This document shows positions 50,907 through 59,259 of a stretch of 64,000 nucleotides of DNA, one piece after another. Every line of letters begins with the position of its first letter. Position 1 is the stretch's first letter. Origin of the DNA: Nannocystis bainbridge. GTDB lineage: Bacteria > Myxococcota_A > Polyangia > Nannocystales > Nannocystaceae. Both the position numbers and the translations under genes were made by a program. The notes beneath the pieces are model-generated. The model was not told the origin of the DNA, ran no database searches, and saw only the letters and a list, made by a program, of their open reading frames with translations. The DNA is taken from positions 3,560,001 to 3,624,000 of the forward strand of contig NZ_JAQNDL010000001.1 in the NCBI RefSeq assembly GCF_028368995.1. Direction: 5' to 3'.

Positions 50907-51548
50907 TCACTCCTCGCGCGCCACCGACGAAGCGATCAGCACCTGCGCAACCCAGTAGAGCACCATCAACAGCACCTCGACCCCGAGCGACCAGGCGATG
51001 AAGCGGTTGACGGCGATCAGCGTGTCGCTCAGCGCGAACGCGATCGCCCCGGCCAGCCCGGCCCACGCGCGGCCCTCCTGGCCCGGGCGTTCGCCGACCT
51101 GGGCGGCCGCGCGCCACATCATCGCGCAGATCACGATCACGTAGGCCAGCACCGGCCCGCGCAGCTCGCCGAGGTTCGGCGCCAGCCAGCCGTACACCGA
51201 CCAGCCGAACGCGACGATCGGCGCCAGCCGCAGCAGGTGCAGCGCGCGCGTGCGGCCGACGAACGCGGCCACGTAGGCCACGTGGGCCAGCAGGAACGCC
51301 GCCAGCCCGGCGATGAACAGGTCGATCGCCTCGGCGAGCAGGATGTCGCCGAGCAGCGAGAGCACGAGGCCCGCGCGGAGCCGCCTGGCATCGGCGCCGC
51401 GCACCGGCCACAGCCACGCCAGCACGCACAGCACCGGGATCGGCTTGAGCAGCAGGCAGGCGAGCTTCCACTCGGCGATCAGCGCGACGAAGAACAGCGC
51501 CGCGGCGACGAGCCCGACGCGCACCAACTGGACCGACCGGCGAGACAC
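50907..51548 (-). CDS. YhhN/TMEM86-family lysoplasmalogenase
   Basis: Integral-membrane hydrolase family that cleaves vinyl-ether lysophospholipids. From the GTG at 51548 it has 213 residues and seven to eight TM helices. Family landmarks are LACLLLKPIPVLCVLAW, LVLSLLGDILL, FLLAHVAYVAAFV and AIAFALSDTLIAVNRF, with the D-containing motifs (LLGD; SD) placed as in YhhN. A longer open frame upstream is unconserved, and a GTG two codons earlier is an alternative start. The exact substrate in this organism is inferred from family. Confidence 0.86.
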   Translation of the reverse strand: MSRRSVQLVRVGLVAAALFFVALIAEWKLACLLLKPIPVLCVLAWLWPVRGADARRLRAGLVLSLLGDILLAEAIDLFIAGLAAFLLAHVAYVAAFVGRTRALHLLRLAPIVAFGWSVYGWLAPNLGELRGPVLAYVIVICAMMWRAAAQVGERPGQEGRAWAGLAGAIAFALSDTLIAVNRFIAWSLGVEVLLMVLYWVAQVLIASSVAREE

Positions 51549-51648
51549 GCGCACGAGGATCGCCGAGCCCGCGCCCGCACGCGAGCCCGAAGTTGACCCG
51601 GCGCGAATTCGCCCGACTCGAACCGCGAAGACCGGGCCTGACCCATGG

Positions 51649-51909
51649 CCTGTCCTGAGGGACAGGCGTCCCGACGCGAGCCCGACTTCCCGTGTTGGCC
51701 TCTCCGCCGCCCATCCCATGTCCGAACGGACAGGCAGCCAGGGCGAGCCCGTTCACCCCGGCCTATGGCCTGTCCAAACGAACCGGTGCGGTGAGCCGAC
51801 GTGCCGGGCGATCAGCCCCTCGCGCCGCTGCCCCCGACCTGTCCGAACGGACAGGCGACGAGAGGCGCCGCCCCTCCGCCGCCTCCCATCACATGTCCGA
51901 AAGGTCAGC
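51649..51909. repeat. Cluster of five comb hairpins
   Basis: Pairs 14 bp apart at 51649/51663, 51717/51731, 51769/51783, 51838/51852 and 51892/51906, mixing CCTG, CATG, CAGG, CCGG and CAGC boxes. Three have the spacer TCCGAACGGA or TCCTGAGGGA, giving perfect TCC/GGA stems. They fill the 361-bp gap (51549-51909) between two minus-strand genes, where no gene is seen. Confidence 0.82.
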
Positions 51910-54900
51910 TCAGTTCGGCGCCGGTCCGAGGTGCAGCGAGAACTTCGTGTGCAGCGAGCGCGCGTCGGGGCCGGCTGCGTCCGGCTCCTTGTCGAACGAC
52001 ACCTCGCCGCGGACCGCCGTCAGGCGCTGCATCAGCCGTTCGATCGGCGAGCCTGCGATCGGCAGCGGCGGGAACGACGGCGCGATCGTCGAGCCCTGCA
52101 GTGGGTCGGCCGCGCCTTCGGGGCGGAGCGTGAACTCGGGCGTCCCGTGGGCGTTGAGCGGCGCGAACCCGAAGTATTGCAGCCCGAGCTGCGCCAGCCC
52201 GCTCGTCGACTGCGTCGCCTGCGGGTCCCCGCGCAGCAAGATCTCCGCCGAGCGCAGCGCCGAGCTCCCGGCCACGTTCGCCTGGCCCTGCAGCGTCCAC
52301 AGCAGCGCCGTCCACAGCGGCGCCCCCACGGCCGTGCGCGTCTGCACCACGAATTGCGGGTCCGTCGCCGCCCCGGCCTTCGGCAGCTTGCCGTCGAGCA
52401 GGTCGTCGATCATCCGCGTCACCGTCGGTCGGTCGAGGCCGACCACGATCGCCGCCCCGGTCTGCACGTAGTGGATCGCCGCCGCGTCCGCGATCGCCTT
52501 GTCGGGCAGCAGCGGCGCGCCCGGACTGATGCCGACGCGCACGATCGGCAGCTCGCGGTGGCGGGCCACCTCGCCCCACTCGACCATGCCCGGCGCCACC
52601 GACTCGATCGTGGTCCTGAACGCCGCCAGCGTCGCCACCAGCATCGTCGGGTTCTTGACCTCGGCGATCGCGTAGACCGGGAACTTGCCGACTTGCCGCC
52701 ACAGCTCCTGGTCCTCGAACGCGCTGCGCGAGCGCTTCGGCGGCAGCTGCGTCGTGTCGTCCCACTGCGACAGCATCCCGACCAGGCCCGCGCGGTCGTC
52801 GACCCCGAGCATCACCCAGTCGCCGAGCCAGCCGAGGCCGACATCGCCCTTGCCGGTCAGCGTGCGCATCAGCTGGTCCATGTCGCGGCGCAGCCCGCTG
52901 TCCTGGCCGACCGCCCACACCGCCGACAGCCCGCGCTCGCCCGCCGTCACCGACACCCGCGACTTGCCGACCACCCCCTCGATCTCGCTGTAGTCGGTCG
53001 CCGAGATCAGCGGCAGCACGCGCACGTCGACGTCGGCCAGCGAACCATCGGCCGCGTCGCGCACGTCGAGGCGGATCGCCACCGGGTCGATGAACTGCCG
53101 CCAGTAGTTCTGATAGCCGAGCGCGAAGTTGTCGTAAGCGGTGCGCTCCTCCTCGCTGACCTTCTCGACCGCCGGCAGGTCGATCAGCGGCGTGAGGGCC
53201 GCGGGCGAGCCCCAGGTCGAGCGCGCCCCCTGGCCCGGCGCGAACGCGATCGCCTCGCCGCCCGCGTGCTTGAGCTCGTCGGCCGCCAGCAGCCCGGCGG
53301 CGATCAAACCTTGCGTGTCCTTCGGGGCATGTCCGAACAGCCAGCCGTGGAGCAGCGCCGCGTAGCCGGGCACCAGCAGCTCGGCCAGCGCCTCCTGGCG
53401 GCGGGCGGCGAGCAGCTTCTGCTGCGGGCCGACGACCGCGGCGATGAACTTGTCGCTGAGGAACGCCAGCGCCTGGTGCGTGCCCGGGTCGCGCGCCAAC
53501 ATGTACTTCAGGTCAGGTTCATCCGCGAGCCGGGGCGCCTGACCCTGCGCCGCCGCGAGCACCCGGGCCAGCGCGCCGGGGCTGTTGGACACGAACGCCA
53601 GCTCGCCGACGCGGGCGCGGTGCTGGTTCACCAGCCCGGTCGGGTCGGCCGCGCGCTGGACATCGACCCCTGCCAGCTTGACCGTCGTCGCCTCGATCCC
53701 CGCGATCTCGGCGCGGAAGCCGTCGAGCTGGCGCGTCAGCTCGGCGTCGAACACCTCCGCCTGCTTGAGCGTGAAGATCAGCGTCACGTCGGTGCCCTCG
53801 CGCAGGTACGGATCGCTGCCGACGATCGCCACCTCGCCCACCACCGTGTGGCCGAACAGCTTGGCCAGGTCGCTGCGGCGCAGCCCGAGCTGTCGCTGGT
53901 AGCGCGCCGTCAGCCCGCGGTCCTCCGGGTTCTGTTGCAAGATCTGCACGACTGGCGTGATCCACGTGTCCGCCTCGTCGAGCAGGCGCAGCAGCAGGCG
54001 CACGTCGTCGATCCGCGCGTACCAGAACTCCGCCGGCGTCGCCGCGGCCAGCGGCTCGGCCGCGCCGCCGTTCGGGTTCGGCAGCGCCGCCTGCATCGCC
54101 GCGAACGGGTGAGCGGCCAGCGGCGGCGGCTTGAGGTCGGCCAGCGCGACCTTGCGCGGACCTTCCTCTCGGGACAGGCGCAGCCCGCGGTCGTGCTGCA
54201 GCGCCTCCTGCATCGACATCACCCCGGTGGTCGTGTCCATCAGCCGCGACAGGTCGGTGCGCGGTGGTTGACGGCTCAGCAGATCCGACCCGCCCAGCGC
54301 CTTGGACCCCGGCTGTCTCTTGAGCCACGTGGCGATCCGCCCGGCCGCGAATTGCTTCCACGGGTGCGGCTCGTTCCACGTGTCGCCGAGCGTCTGCACC
54401 ATCGCCTCGGCCCAGCGCACTTGCAGCCCGGCGTCGTCGGCCTGCTTCGGCGCACCCGCCCCGGCGAACGGCACCCGCACCCAGTCGTTGCGCCCGTCCT
54501 GCCAGCGGCGGGCGTAAAACGCCCCGCGCAGCGACGTCGGCGCGGCCGGCGATTTCGGCCGGCGGACCTGGATCACCGCCTCGCTGGCCCCGGTCCCGCT
54601 CGCCATCACCGCGACGTGGCCGGGGGTGTTGCCCTCGAGCTCGACGTGCAGGCGGTCCCAGTCGAGCGACAGGTCGTCGCCGACGATCGGCACCCGGACC
54701 TCGACGTACTCGACCTCGCCCTCGACCCGGTAGGCCGCGATCGCGCCCTGCAGCTCGGCGTGCTCGAGCGGCGCGCGGGTGCCGGTGCGCAGCGCGGGCA
54801 GCGGGTCCGGCGGATCTTCGGCGCGCACCGTCGGCGCCGGCGTCCCGACCTGCTCGTTCGAACCTGTCTCTTCGGACTTGTCCTTGCCGCAGCCGGCGAG

Positions 54901-54963
54901 CATCAGCGGCGCGGCGAGGAGCGGAGCGAACCAACGGAGGGCGGGGCGACGCATTCGCCGCAC
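51910..54963 (-). CDS. Large lipoprotein, unknown, 1017 aa
   Basis: Signal and lipobox LAAPLMLAGCGKD, then a short acidic linker. About 950 residues follow with no family I recognise: alternating strands and helices, few cysteines, and repeated motifs such as FVSNSPGALARVLAAAQG and AIVVGLDRPTVTRMIDDLL, which look like two related halves (a substrate-domain phrase F-V-S-x-x-P-x-A-L-A versus V-G-L-D-R-P-T-V-T). Codon use is normal and the frame uninterrupted, so it is a real gene. Comb pairs lie at 53314/53328 and 54863/54877 (coding GKDKSEETGSNE). Probably a structural or binding protein of the outer membrane; function unknown. Confidence 0.78.
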   Translation of the reverse strand: MRRMRRPALRWFAPLLAAPLMLAGCGKDKSEETGSNEQVGTPAPTVRAEDPPDPLPALRTGTRAPLEHAELQGAIAAYRVEGEVEYVEVRVPIVGDDLSLDWDRLHVELEGNTPGHVAVMASGTGASEAVIQVRRPKSPAAPTSLRGAFYARRWQDGRNDWVRVPFAGAGAPKQADDAGLQVRWAEAMVQTLGDTWNEPHPWKQFAAGRIATWLKRQPGSKALGGSDLLSRQPPRTDLSRLMDTTTGVMSMQEALQHDRGLRLSREEGPRKVALADLKPPPLAAHPFAAMQAALPNPNGGAAEPLAAATPAEFWYARIDDVRLLLRLLDEADTWITPVVQILQQNPEDRGLTARYQRQLGLRRSDLAKLFGHTVVGEVAIVGSDPYLREGTDVTLIFTLKQAEVFDAELTRQLDGFRAEIAGIEATTVKLAGVDVQRAADPTGLVNQHRARVGELAFVSNSPGALARVLAAAQGQAPRLADEPDLKYMLARDPGTHQALAFLSDKFIAAVVGPQQKLLAARRQEALAELLVPGYAALLHGWLFGHAPKDTQGLIAAGLLAADELKHAGGEAIAFAPGQGARSTWGSPAALTPLIDLPAVEKVSEEERTAYDNFALGYQNYWRQFIDPVAIRLDVRDAADGSLADVDVRVLPLISATDYSEIEGVVGKSRVSVTAGERGLSAVWAVGQDSGLRRDMDQLMRTLTGKGDVGLGWLGDWVMLGVDDRAGLVGMLSQWDDTTQLPPKRSRSAFEDQELWRQVGKFPVYAIAEVKNPTMLVATLAAFRTTIESVAPGMVEWGEVARHRELPIVRVGISPGAPLLPDKAIADAAAIHYVQTGAAIVVGLDRPTVTRMIDDLLDGKLPKAGAATDPQFVVQTRTAVGAPLWTALLWTLQGQANVAGSSALRSAEILLRGDPQATQSTSGLAQLGLQYFGFAPLNAHGTPEFTLRPEGAADPLQGSTIAPSFPPLPIAGSPIERLMQRLTAVRGEVSFDKEPDAAGPDARSLHTKFSLHLGPAPN

Positions 54964-54989
54964 TGTATCAGGGCGCCCGCCGCCTCACC

Positions 54990-55559
54990 TCACCAGCGGA
55001 CCCGATAGACGCAATTCGCTCCGCCCCGAGCCCGACACTCGCCGGGCTCGTGCTCGACCTCCACATCGGTCACGAACCGCGCGGCGAACCCTGCCACCAG
55101 CCCCATGTCGAAGCGGCACGGGTAGGGCGTGTCGCAGCACATCCGGGCCTCGCGCTCGTCGACGCGCTCGTAGTGGTAATGGCCGATGCCCTCGGTCATC
55201 TCGCCGGTCGCGAGATCGAGCATGACGACGCCGTCCCGGCTGTGATTGAGGTGATAGGTCGCGTCGAGCCCGGAGAGCACGGTGTGGGGGTCGTCGATGC
55301 CCGGCGGGAACGCGACCAGCGGCGGGACCTGGCGGCCGAACCGCTCGAGGCCGCGGCTGCCGAGCACGAGGTCGACCTTTTGATAGGCGCGGAGGATCCG
55401 CTCCTGGGGGTACCACGCCTGCGGGTCGACCGCGTCGACGCCGAGCGCCTCGAGCATCGCCTTTTGCAGCACCGAGAACGACTTGAGGACCTCGATGAAC
55501 ACGCTGGTCGTCTGCCCGAACACCGTGATGTCGGGGACCATCGGCTGGTAGGAAGTCAC
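54990..55559 (-). CDS. Putative V4R/heme-NO-like sensor domain protein
   Basis: A 189-residue soluble protein starting GTG inside the stop of the upstream STAS gene (GTGA). An alpha-helical N-terminal part (VFIEVLKSFSVLQKAMLEAL) leads to a mixed domain ending CRARGGANCVYRVRW; the G-x-x-x-C-x(Y/F)-x-(V/I)-x-W ending is typical of V4R and related ligand-binding domains, which bind small molecules or heme. Cysteines CC in ARMCCDTPYPCRF are notable. The family call is by ending and size only. The coupled STAS partner suggests a two-protein signalling unit. Confidence 0.55.
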   Translation of the reverse strand: MTSYQPMVPDITVFGQTTSVFIEVLKSFSVLQKAMLEALGVDAVDPQAWYPQERILRAYQKVDLVLGSRGLERFGRQVPPLVAFPPGIDDPHTVLSGLDATYHLNHSRDGVVMLDLATGEMTEGIGHYHYERVDEREARMCCDTPYPCRFDMGLVAGFAARFVTDVEVEHEPGECRARGGANCVYRVRW

Positions 55560-56254
55560 GGCGACCTCCGGGCCGTCGCGCGGCCGAGGTGGGTGAAGCA
55601 GGCCTTGAGCCCGTCCTTGAGGGTCGCGAGCGTCGGCGTGCGGCCCATGTCGATGCCGAGCTCGGTCATCGCGTCGGCGATCTGCGGGCTCAGCCCGGTG
55701 ATGACGCAGAAGGTCCCGACCAGCCGCGTGGTGGCGACGAGGCGCAGGAAGTGGCCCGAGGTCGCGTCGTCGATCCGCTCGACGCCGGTGAGGTCGATGA
55801 TGACGCAGCGGGCCCGCGCCTGCGTGACCCGCTCGAGCAGCGCGGCGATCATCTCGTCGGCCCGCCGCGCGTCGACCAGGCCGACGACCGGCAGCGCCAG
55901 CACGTCGTCCCACAGCTCGACCACCGGCGTCGACATCGTCCGGAGCGCCGCCCGCTGCTCGTCGATGGTCGTCAGCTGCGACTCGAGCTCGCGGCGCGAC
56001 AGCTCGAGCTCGCGGATCGTCTCGCGGTGCTCGCGGACGGTGAGGTCGAGCTGCCGCGCGAACAGGTTGATCGTCTCCTCGAGCGCGCCGAAGCGGTCCG
56101 GATGGACGAGCGGCAGCAGGTCGGTCGCGGGGTCGAATTCGTCGAGAGAGATCGAGGCGAGCAGGTCGTGGATCCGCTCGATCCGCGGGACCACGACCGC
56201 GACCGCCTCGGGCGCAGGGTCAAGAGCGTCGTCGGTGATACGTCCTCCTGGCAT
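55556..56254 (-). CDS. RsbR-like STAS-domain protein
   Basis: A 232-residue protein. A helical N-terminal region with a coiled coil (about residues 60-110: EETINLFARQLDLTVREHRE) precedes a STAS domain of the RsbR type (about 115-220: TPVVELWDDVLALPVVGLVD; CVIIDLTGVERIDDATSGHF; VGTFCVITGLSPQIADAM; LGIDMGRTPTLATL). RsbR-type sites T/S-G are present in IIDLTGVE. The start is uncertain: ATG at 56254 was chosen, but an in-frame ATG at 56305 is possible. In Bacillus such proteins form stressosomes; here it is coupled to a small sensor-like protein. Adenosine deaminase follows upstream. Confidence 0.85.
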   Translation of the reverse strand: MPGGRITDDALDPAPEAVAVVVPRIERIHDLLASISLDEFDPATDLLPLVHPDRFGALEETINLFARQLDLTVREHRETIRELELSRRELESQLTTIDEQRAALRTMSTPVVELWDDVLALPVVGLVDARRADEMIAALLERVTQARARCVIIDLTGVERIDDATSGHFLRLVATTRLVGTFCVITGLSPQIADAMTELGIDMGRTPTLATLKDGLKACFTHLGRATARRSP

Positions 56255-56364
56255 CGCTGCCGGGCCCGGGAGGATAACCGAGTCGCCGATCCACGAAACA
56301 GGCATGCGAATGCAGCGATGGTGGCGGCCGGGCCGCGCGCCGGACGAGACCGCGCGAGACCTGG

Positions 56365-57435
56365 TCACATGGTGTCGGAGACGGTCTTCACTTCCGCGAG
56401 CACCGCCGCCTGCTCGGCCAGCAGCCGCGCCTTGGCCTCGGCCGGCATGAAGCTGTGCTCGACGCTGTTGCGGGCCAGCGCGGCGATCTGCGCCGCGTCC
56501 CACCCGAACGCGGCGGCGCAGCGGCGGTACTCCTCGGCGAGCGTGGTCGCGAACAGCGGCGGGTCGTCGCTGGCGAGCGAGACCTCGAGGCCCGCCGCCA
56601 GCAGCTGCGGCAGCGGATGGTCGGCGAGCGCGGGGTACAGCCCGATCCCCAGGTTGCTCGTCGGACACACCTCGAGCGGGATCCGTCGCTCGCGCAGGTG
56701 CTCCACCAGCGCCGGGTCGGCGAGGCAGCGGACCCCGTGGCCGATGCGTTCGGCGCCCAGCTCGCGCAGGGCGCTCCACACGCTCGAAGGCCCGTCGAGC
56801 TCGCCCGCGTGGGGCAGCGAGCGCAGGCCCTCGGCGCGGGCTCTGGCGAACAGCGGCGCATACGGGGCCGTCGGCCATTGCGGCGACTCCGGGCCGGCGA
56901 ACCCGAGGCCGATCACCCCGACCTCGCGGCCCTCGAGCGCCAGCGCCAGCGTCGGCGCGCCCTCGGCGAAGCGGTGGCGGACGATGTCGAACACCCACGC
57001 CAGCTCGACCCCGTGCTCGGCCCGGGCGCGCGCGCGGCCCTCGGCGAGCCCGGCCAGCAGCGTATCGCCGGCCACGCCGCGGTTCACGTGGGTCAGCGGC
57101 GTGAACGTGACCTCCGCGTAGCGCACGTTCTCGGCCGCCAGCTTGCGCGCCAGGTCGACGGCGATCGCCGCGAAGTCATCCACATCGGTGAGGCACGCCG
57201 AGATCGCGAGGTACATGCGCACGAACTCGCCGAAGTCCTTGAACACGTAGCTGCGGCGCAGGCCCTCCACCCCCGCATCGTCGCCGGGCAGCGCCTTGCC
57301 GTGCTTGCGCGCGAGCGCGAGCGCCAGCTCCGGCTCGACCGAGCCCTCGAGGTGCAGGTGCAATTCGGCCTTCGGCAAGCGCTCGATGAGTCGGGCGCGC
57401 AGCGGGTCGAGGCCTGGCGGGGACGCGGCGGACAT
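56365..57435 (-). CDS. add: Adenosine deaminase-family enzyme
   Basis: Zinc metalloenzyme of 356 residues that deaminates adenosine or a related purine. Metal and catalytic motifs are all present: AELHLHLEGSVEPE, LRSLPHAGELDGP, AERIGHGVRCL, LEVCPTSNLGIG and the zinc Asp pair in VSLASDDPPLF. The last motif has A-S-D-D rather than the N-T-D-D of classical ADA, so the true substrate could be adenine or aminodeoxyfutalosine. ATG at 57435 starts MSAASPPGLDPLRARL. It is followed on the other strand by the VWA lipoprotein. Confidence 0.88.
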   Translation of the reverse strand: MSAASPPGLDPLRARLIERLPKAELHLHLEGSVEPELALALARKHGKALPGDDAGVEGLRRSYVFKDFGEFVRMYLAISACLTDVDDFAAIAVDLARKLAAENVRYAEVTFTPLTHVNRGVAGDTLLAGLAEGRARARAEHGVELAWVFDIVRHRFAEGAPTLALALEGREVGVIGLGFAGPESPQWPTAPYAPLFARARAEGLRSLPHAGELDGPSSVWSALRELGAERIGHGVRCLADPALVEHLRERRIPLEVCPTSNLGIGLYPALADHPLPQLLAAGLEVSLASDDPPLFATTLAEEYRRCAAAFGWDAAQIAALARNSVEHSFMPAEAKARLLAEQAAVLAEVKTVSDTM

Positions 57436-57495
57436 CGGCCGACGCTAGCACGCGCTCGACAGCGCTTGCGACATCGCCTATTGCTCAGGCAGACG

Positions 57496-59154
57496 ATGCT
57501 GCGCCTGCGTCCATGGTTGTCGACCTCGCTGACGGCCGCGCTGATTGGCTGCGGCGACGGCGGCGCCGCCGTGACCGACGGCGCGGCGACCACGGGCACC
57601 AGCGGCGGGATCGACCTCACGGCCGCCACCACCGGCGACGGCCCCGCGCCGACCACCGGCGCCCCGACCGGCGACACCGACACCGACACCGACACCGGCG
57701 GCCCGGCGGCCCCGACCTTCTGCGCCCAGATCGACGTCTCGCTGGTGCTCCACCCGAGCGCCAAGATCTACGGCCTCGCCGATCAGGACGCGCTCGTCGA
57801 GCACTTCACAAACCTGGTCGAAGAGACAGGCGCGACCGTCCGCGTCCTGCCCAACGTCGGCACCGAGTTCATGGCCACCACCGACTGCTTGCTCGCCCAG
57901 GGCAACGCCGCGAGCGACCCGATCCTCGTGTTCGGCGCCGGCGGCGAGGTCACCCCCGGGGCCGCCGACGCGCTGCGCTGCACCCTCGATCGCTTCGACG
58001 TCTACGCGAGCGACTTCGACGTCGGCAACTTCATGTTCTCCGGCCTGATGTTCCCGGTGCTGCAGCGGCCCGACTGGCCGGCGCCCGGGGCCACCGGCCT
58101 GGCGATGCTGGTGGCCGCGACCGACGACAAGCAGGCCAACATGTACGCCCTGCCGGGCCAGGCCTCCGAGGCCTACCTGCGGCTGGTCGGCGACGGCGAT
58201 CGCCGGCGGGTCTCGGCCTTCACCTACGGCGACGGCGGGCTCGAGCTGCACATGTTCGCGCTGGCCGTCAGCGACAAGAGCCGCCACTACGAGAAGTCTT
58301 CCATCGCCTACGCCGCGGCGCTGGCCGAGTTCACCCCGCTGGCGGTGCGCACCTGCGAGGACTTCGACTACGAGGAGCCGCTGCCGGAGACCCCGCCGAG
58401 CGGCTGCAAGCGCATCGACGTGCTGTTCGCCATCGACGGCTCGGGCAGCATGGACGAGGAGCAGGACGCCCTGCGCGGCGCCGACGGCATGCCGCCGGTG
58501 CTGGCCGAGTTCACGGACGCGCTGCTGGGCGAGCTCACCGATGTCGAGGACTTCCACGTCGGCGTCGTCTCGAGCGAGCAGGGCTTCACCGCCCTGCACA
58601 CCCACCGCGACTACCCGATGACGCCCGAGGGCCCGGACACCGACTGCGGCCTGCCGCCCGGGCAGCGCTGGCTGGTCGGCCCCTCGCCGAGCTTCGCCGA
58701 CGAGTTCGCCTGCGTCGCCGCCACCCGCAGCGGCACCGAGGAGATGACCTACTACAACCTCGCCGCCGCCCTGCACGACCCGGCCAACGCCGGGTTCCTG
58801 CGCGACGACTCGCTGCTGTTCATCGTCATCCTCACCGACGAGGACACCTACGACTTCGTGCTCGACACCTCGGTCGCCATCCGCCAGCGCATCGTCGACG
58901 CCGTCGGCGGCGACCTCGATCGCCTGGTGGTGCTCGCCATCGCCGGCGGCCAGGGCGTGTTCGAGATGCCCGAGACCGTGTGCGAGGGCGTCTACGGCGG
59001 CGCCGCGCCCGGGCGCCGGATCCTCACGATCACCCGCGCCTTCCGCGAGCGCGGCCTGTTCCAAAACATCTGCCAGGGCGACCTCGCCGCCACCTTCGCC
59101 GGCGTGCTCGACGACGTCGTCTCGGCCTGCGCCCAGTTCAACCCCGTGCCCTGA
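57496..59154 (+). CDS. VWA-domain lipoprotein (distinct subfamily)
   Basis: A 552-residue lipoprotein (signal SLTAALIGCGDGG). A Thr/Asp/Gly linker (about residues 25-75) is followed by a Cys-containing N-terminal domain (about 75-310) and a VWA domain (about 330-545) with intact MIDAS IDVLFAIDGSGSMDEEQ and later FIVILTDEDTYDF. The C-terminus has paired cysteines (VCEGVYGG; ICQGD; SACAQF). It differs from paralogues A and B in the MIDAS loop and domain order. A comb pair (57813/57827) encodes VEETGAT. Metal-dependent adhesion or sensing is inferred. Confidence 0.87.
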   Translation: MLRLRPWLSTSLTAALIGCGDGGAAVTDGAATTGTSGGIDLTAATTGDGPAPTTGAPTGDTDTDTDTGGPAAPTFCAQIDVSLVLHPSAKIYGLADQDALVEHFTNLVEETGATVRVLPNVGTEFMATTDCLLAQGNAASDPILVFGAGGEVTPGAADALRCTLDRFDVYASDFDVGNFMFSGLMFPVLQRPDWPAPGATGLAMLVAATDDKQANMYALPGQASEAYLRLVGDGDRRRVSAFTYGDGGLELHMFALAVSDKSRHYEKSSIAYAAALAEFTPLAVRTCEDFDYEEPLPETPPSGCKRIDVLFAIDGSGSMDEEQDALRGADGMPPVLAEFTDALLGELTDVEDFHVGVVSSEQGFTALHTHRDYPMTPEGPDTDCGLPPGQRWLVGPSPSFADEFACVAATRSGTEEMTYYNLAAALHDPANAGFLRDDSLLFIVILTDEDTYDFVLDTSVAIRQRIVDAVGGDLDRLVVLAIAGGQGVFEMPETVCEGVYGGAAPGRRILTITRAFRERGLFQNICQGDLAATFAGVLDDVVSACAQFNPVP

Positions 59155-59221
59155 AAGCTGAAAACCGCAGAGCCGCCGTTCCGGCGACCCCGCGGTCGTG
59201 AATTGAGACCCCGAAGGCGGC

Positions 59222-59247
59222 GCCGGTGCTTCATGCGAAGCGCCGGC
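59222..59247. terminator. Bidirectional terminator hairpin
   Basis: GCCGGTGCTT pairs with AAGCGCCGGC (one G-T wobble) around a 6-base loop, between the convergent VWA genes at 59154 and 59260. Confidence 0.62.
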
Positions 59248-59259
59248 GGGCCGCGGCGG

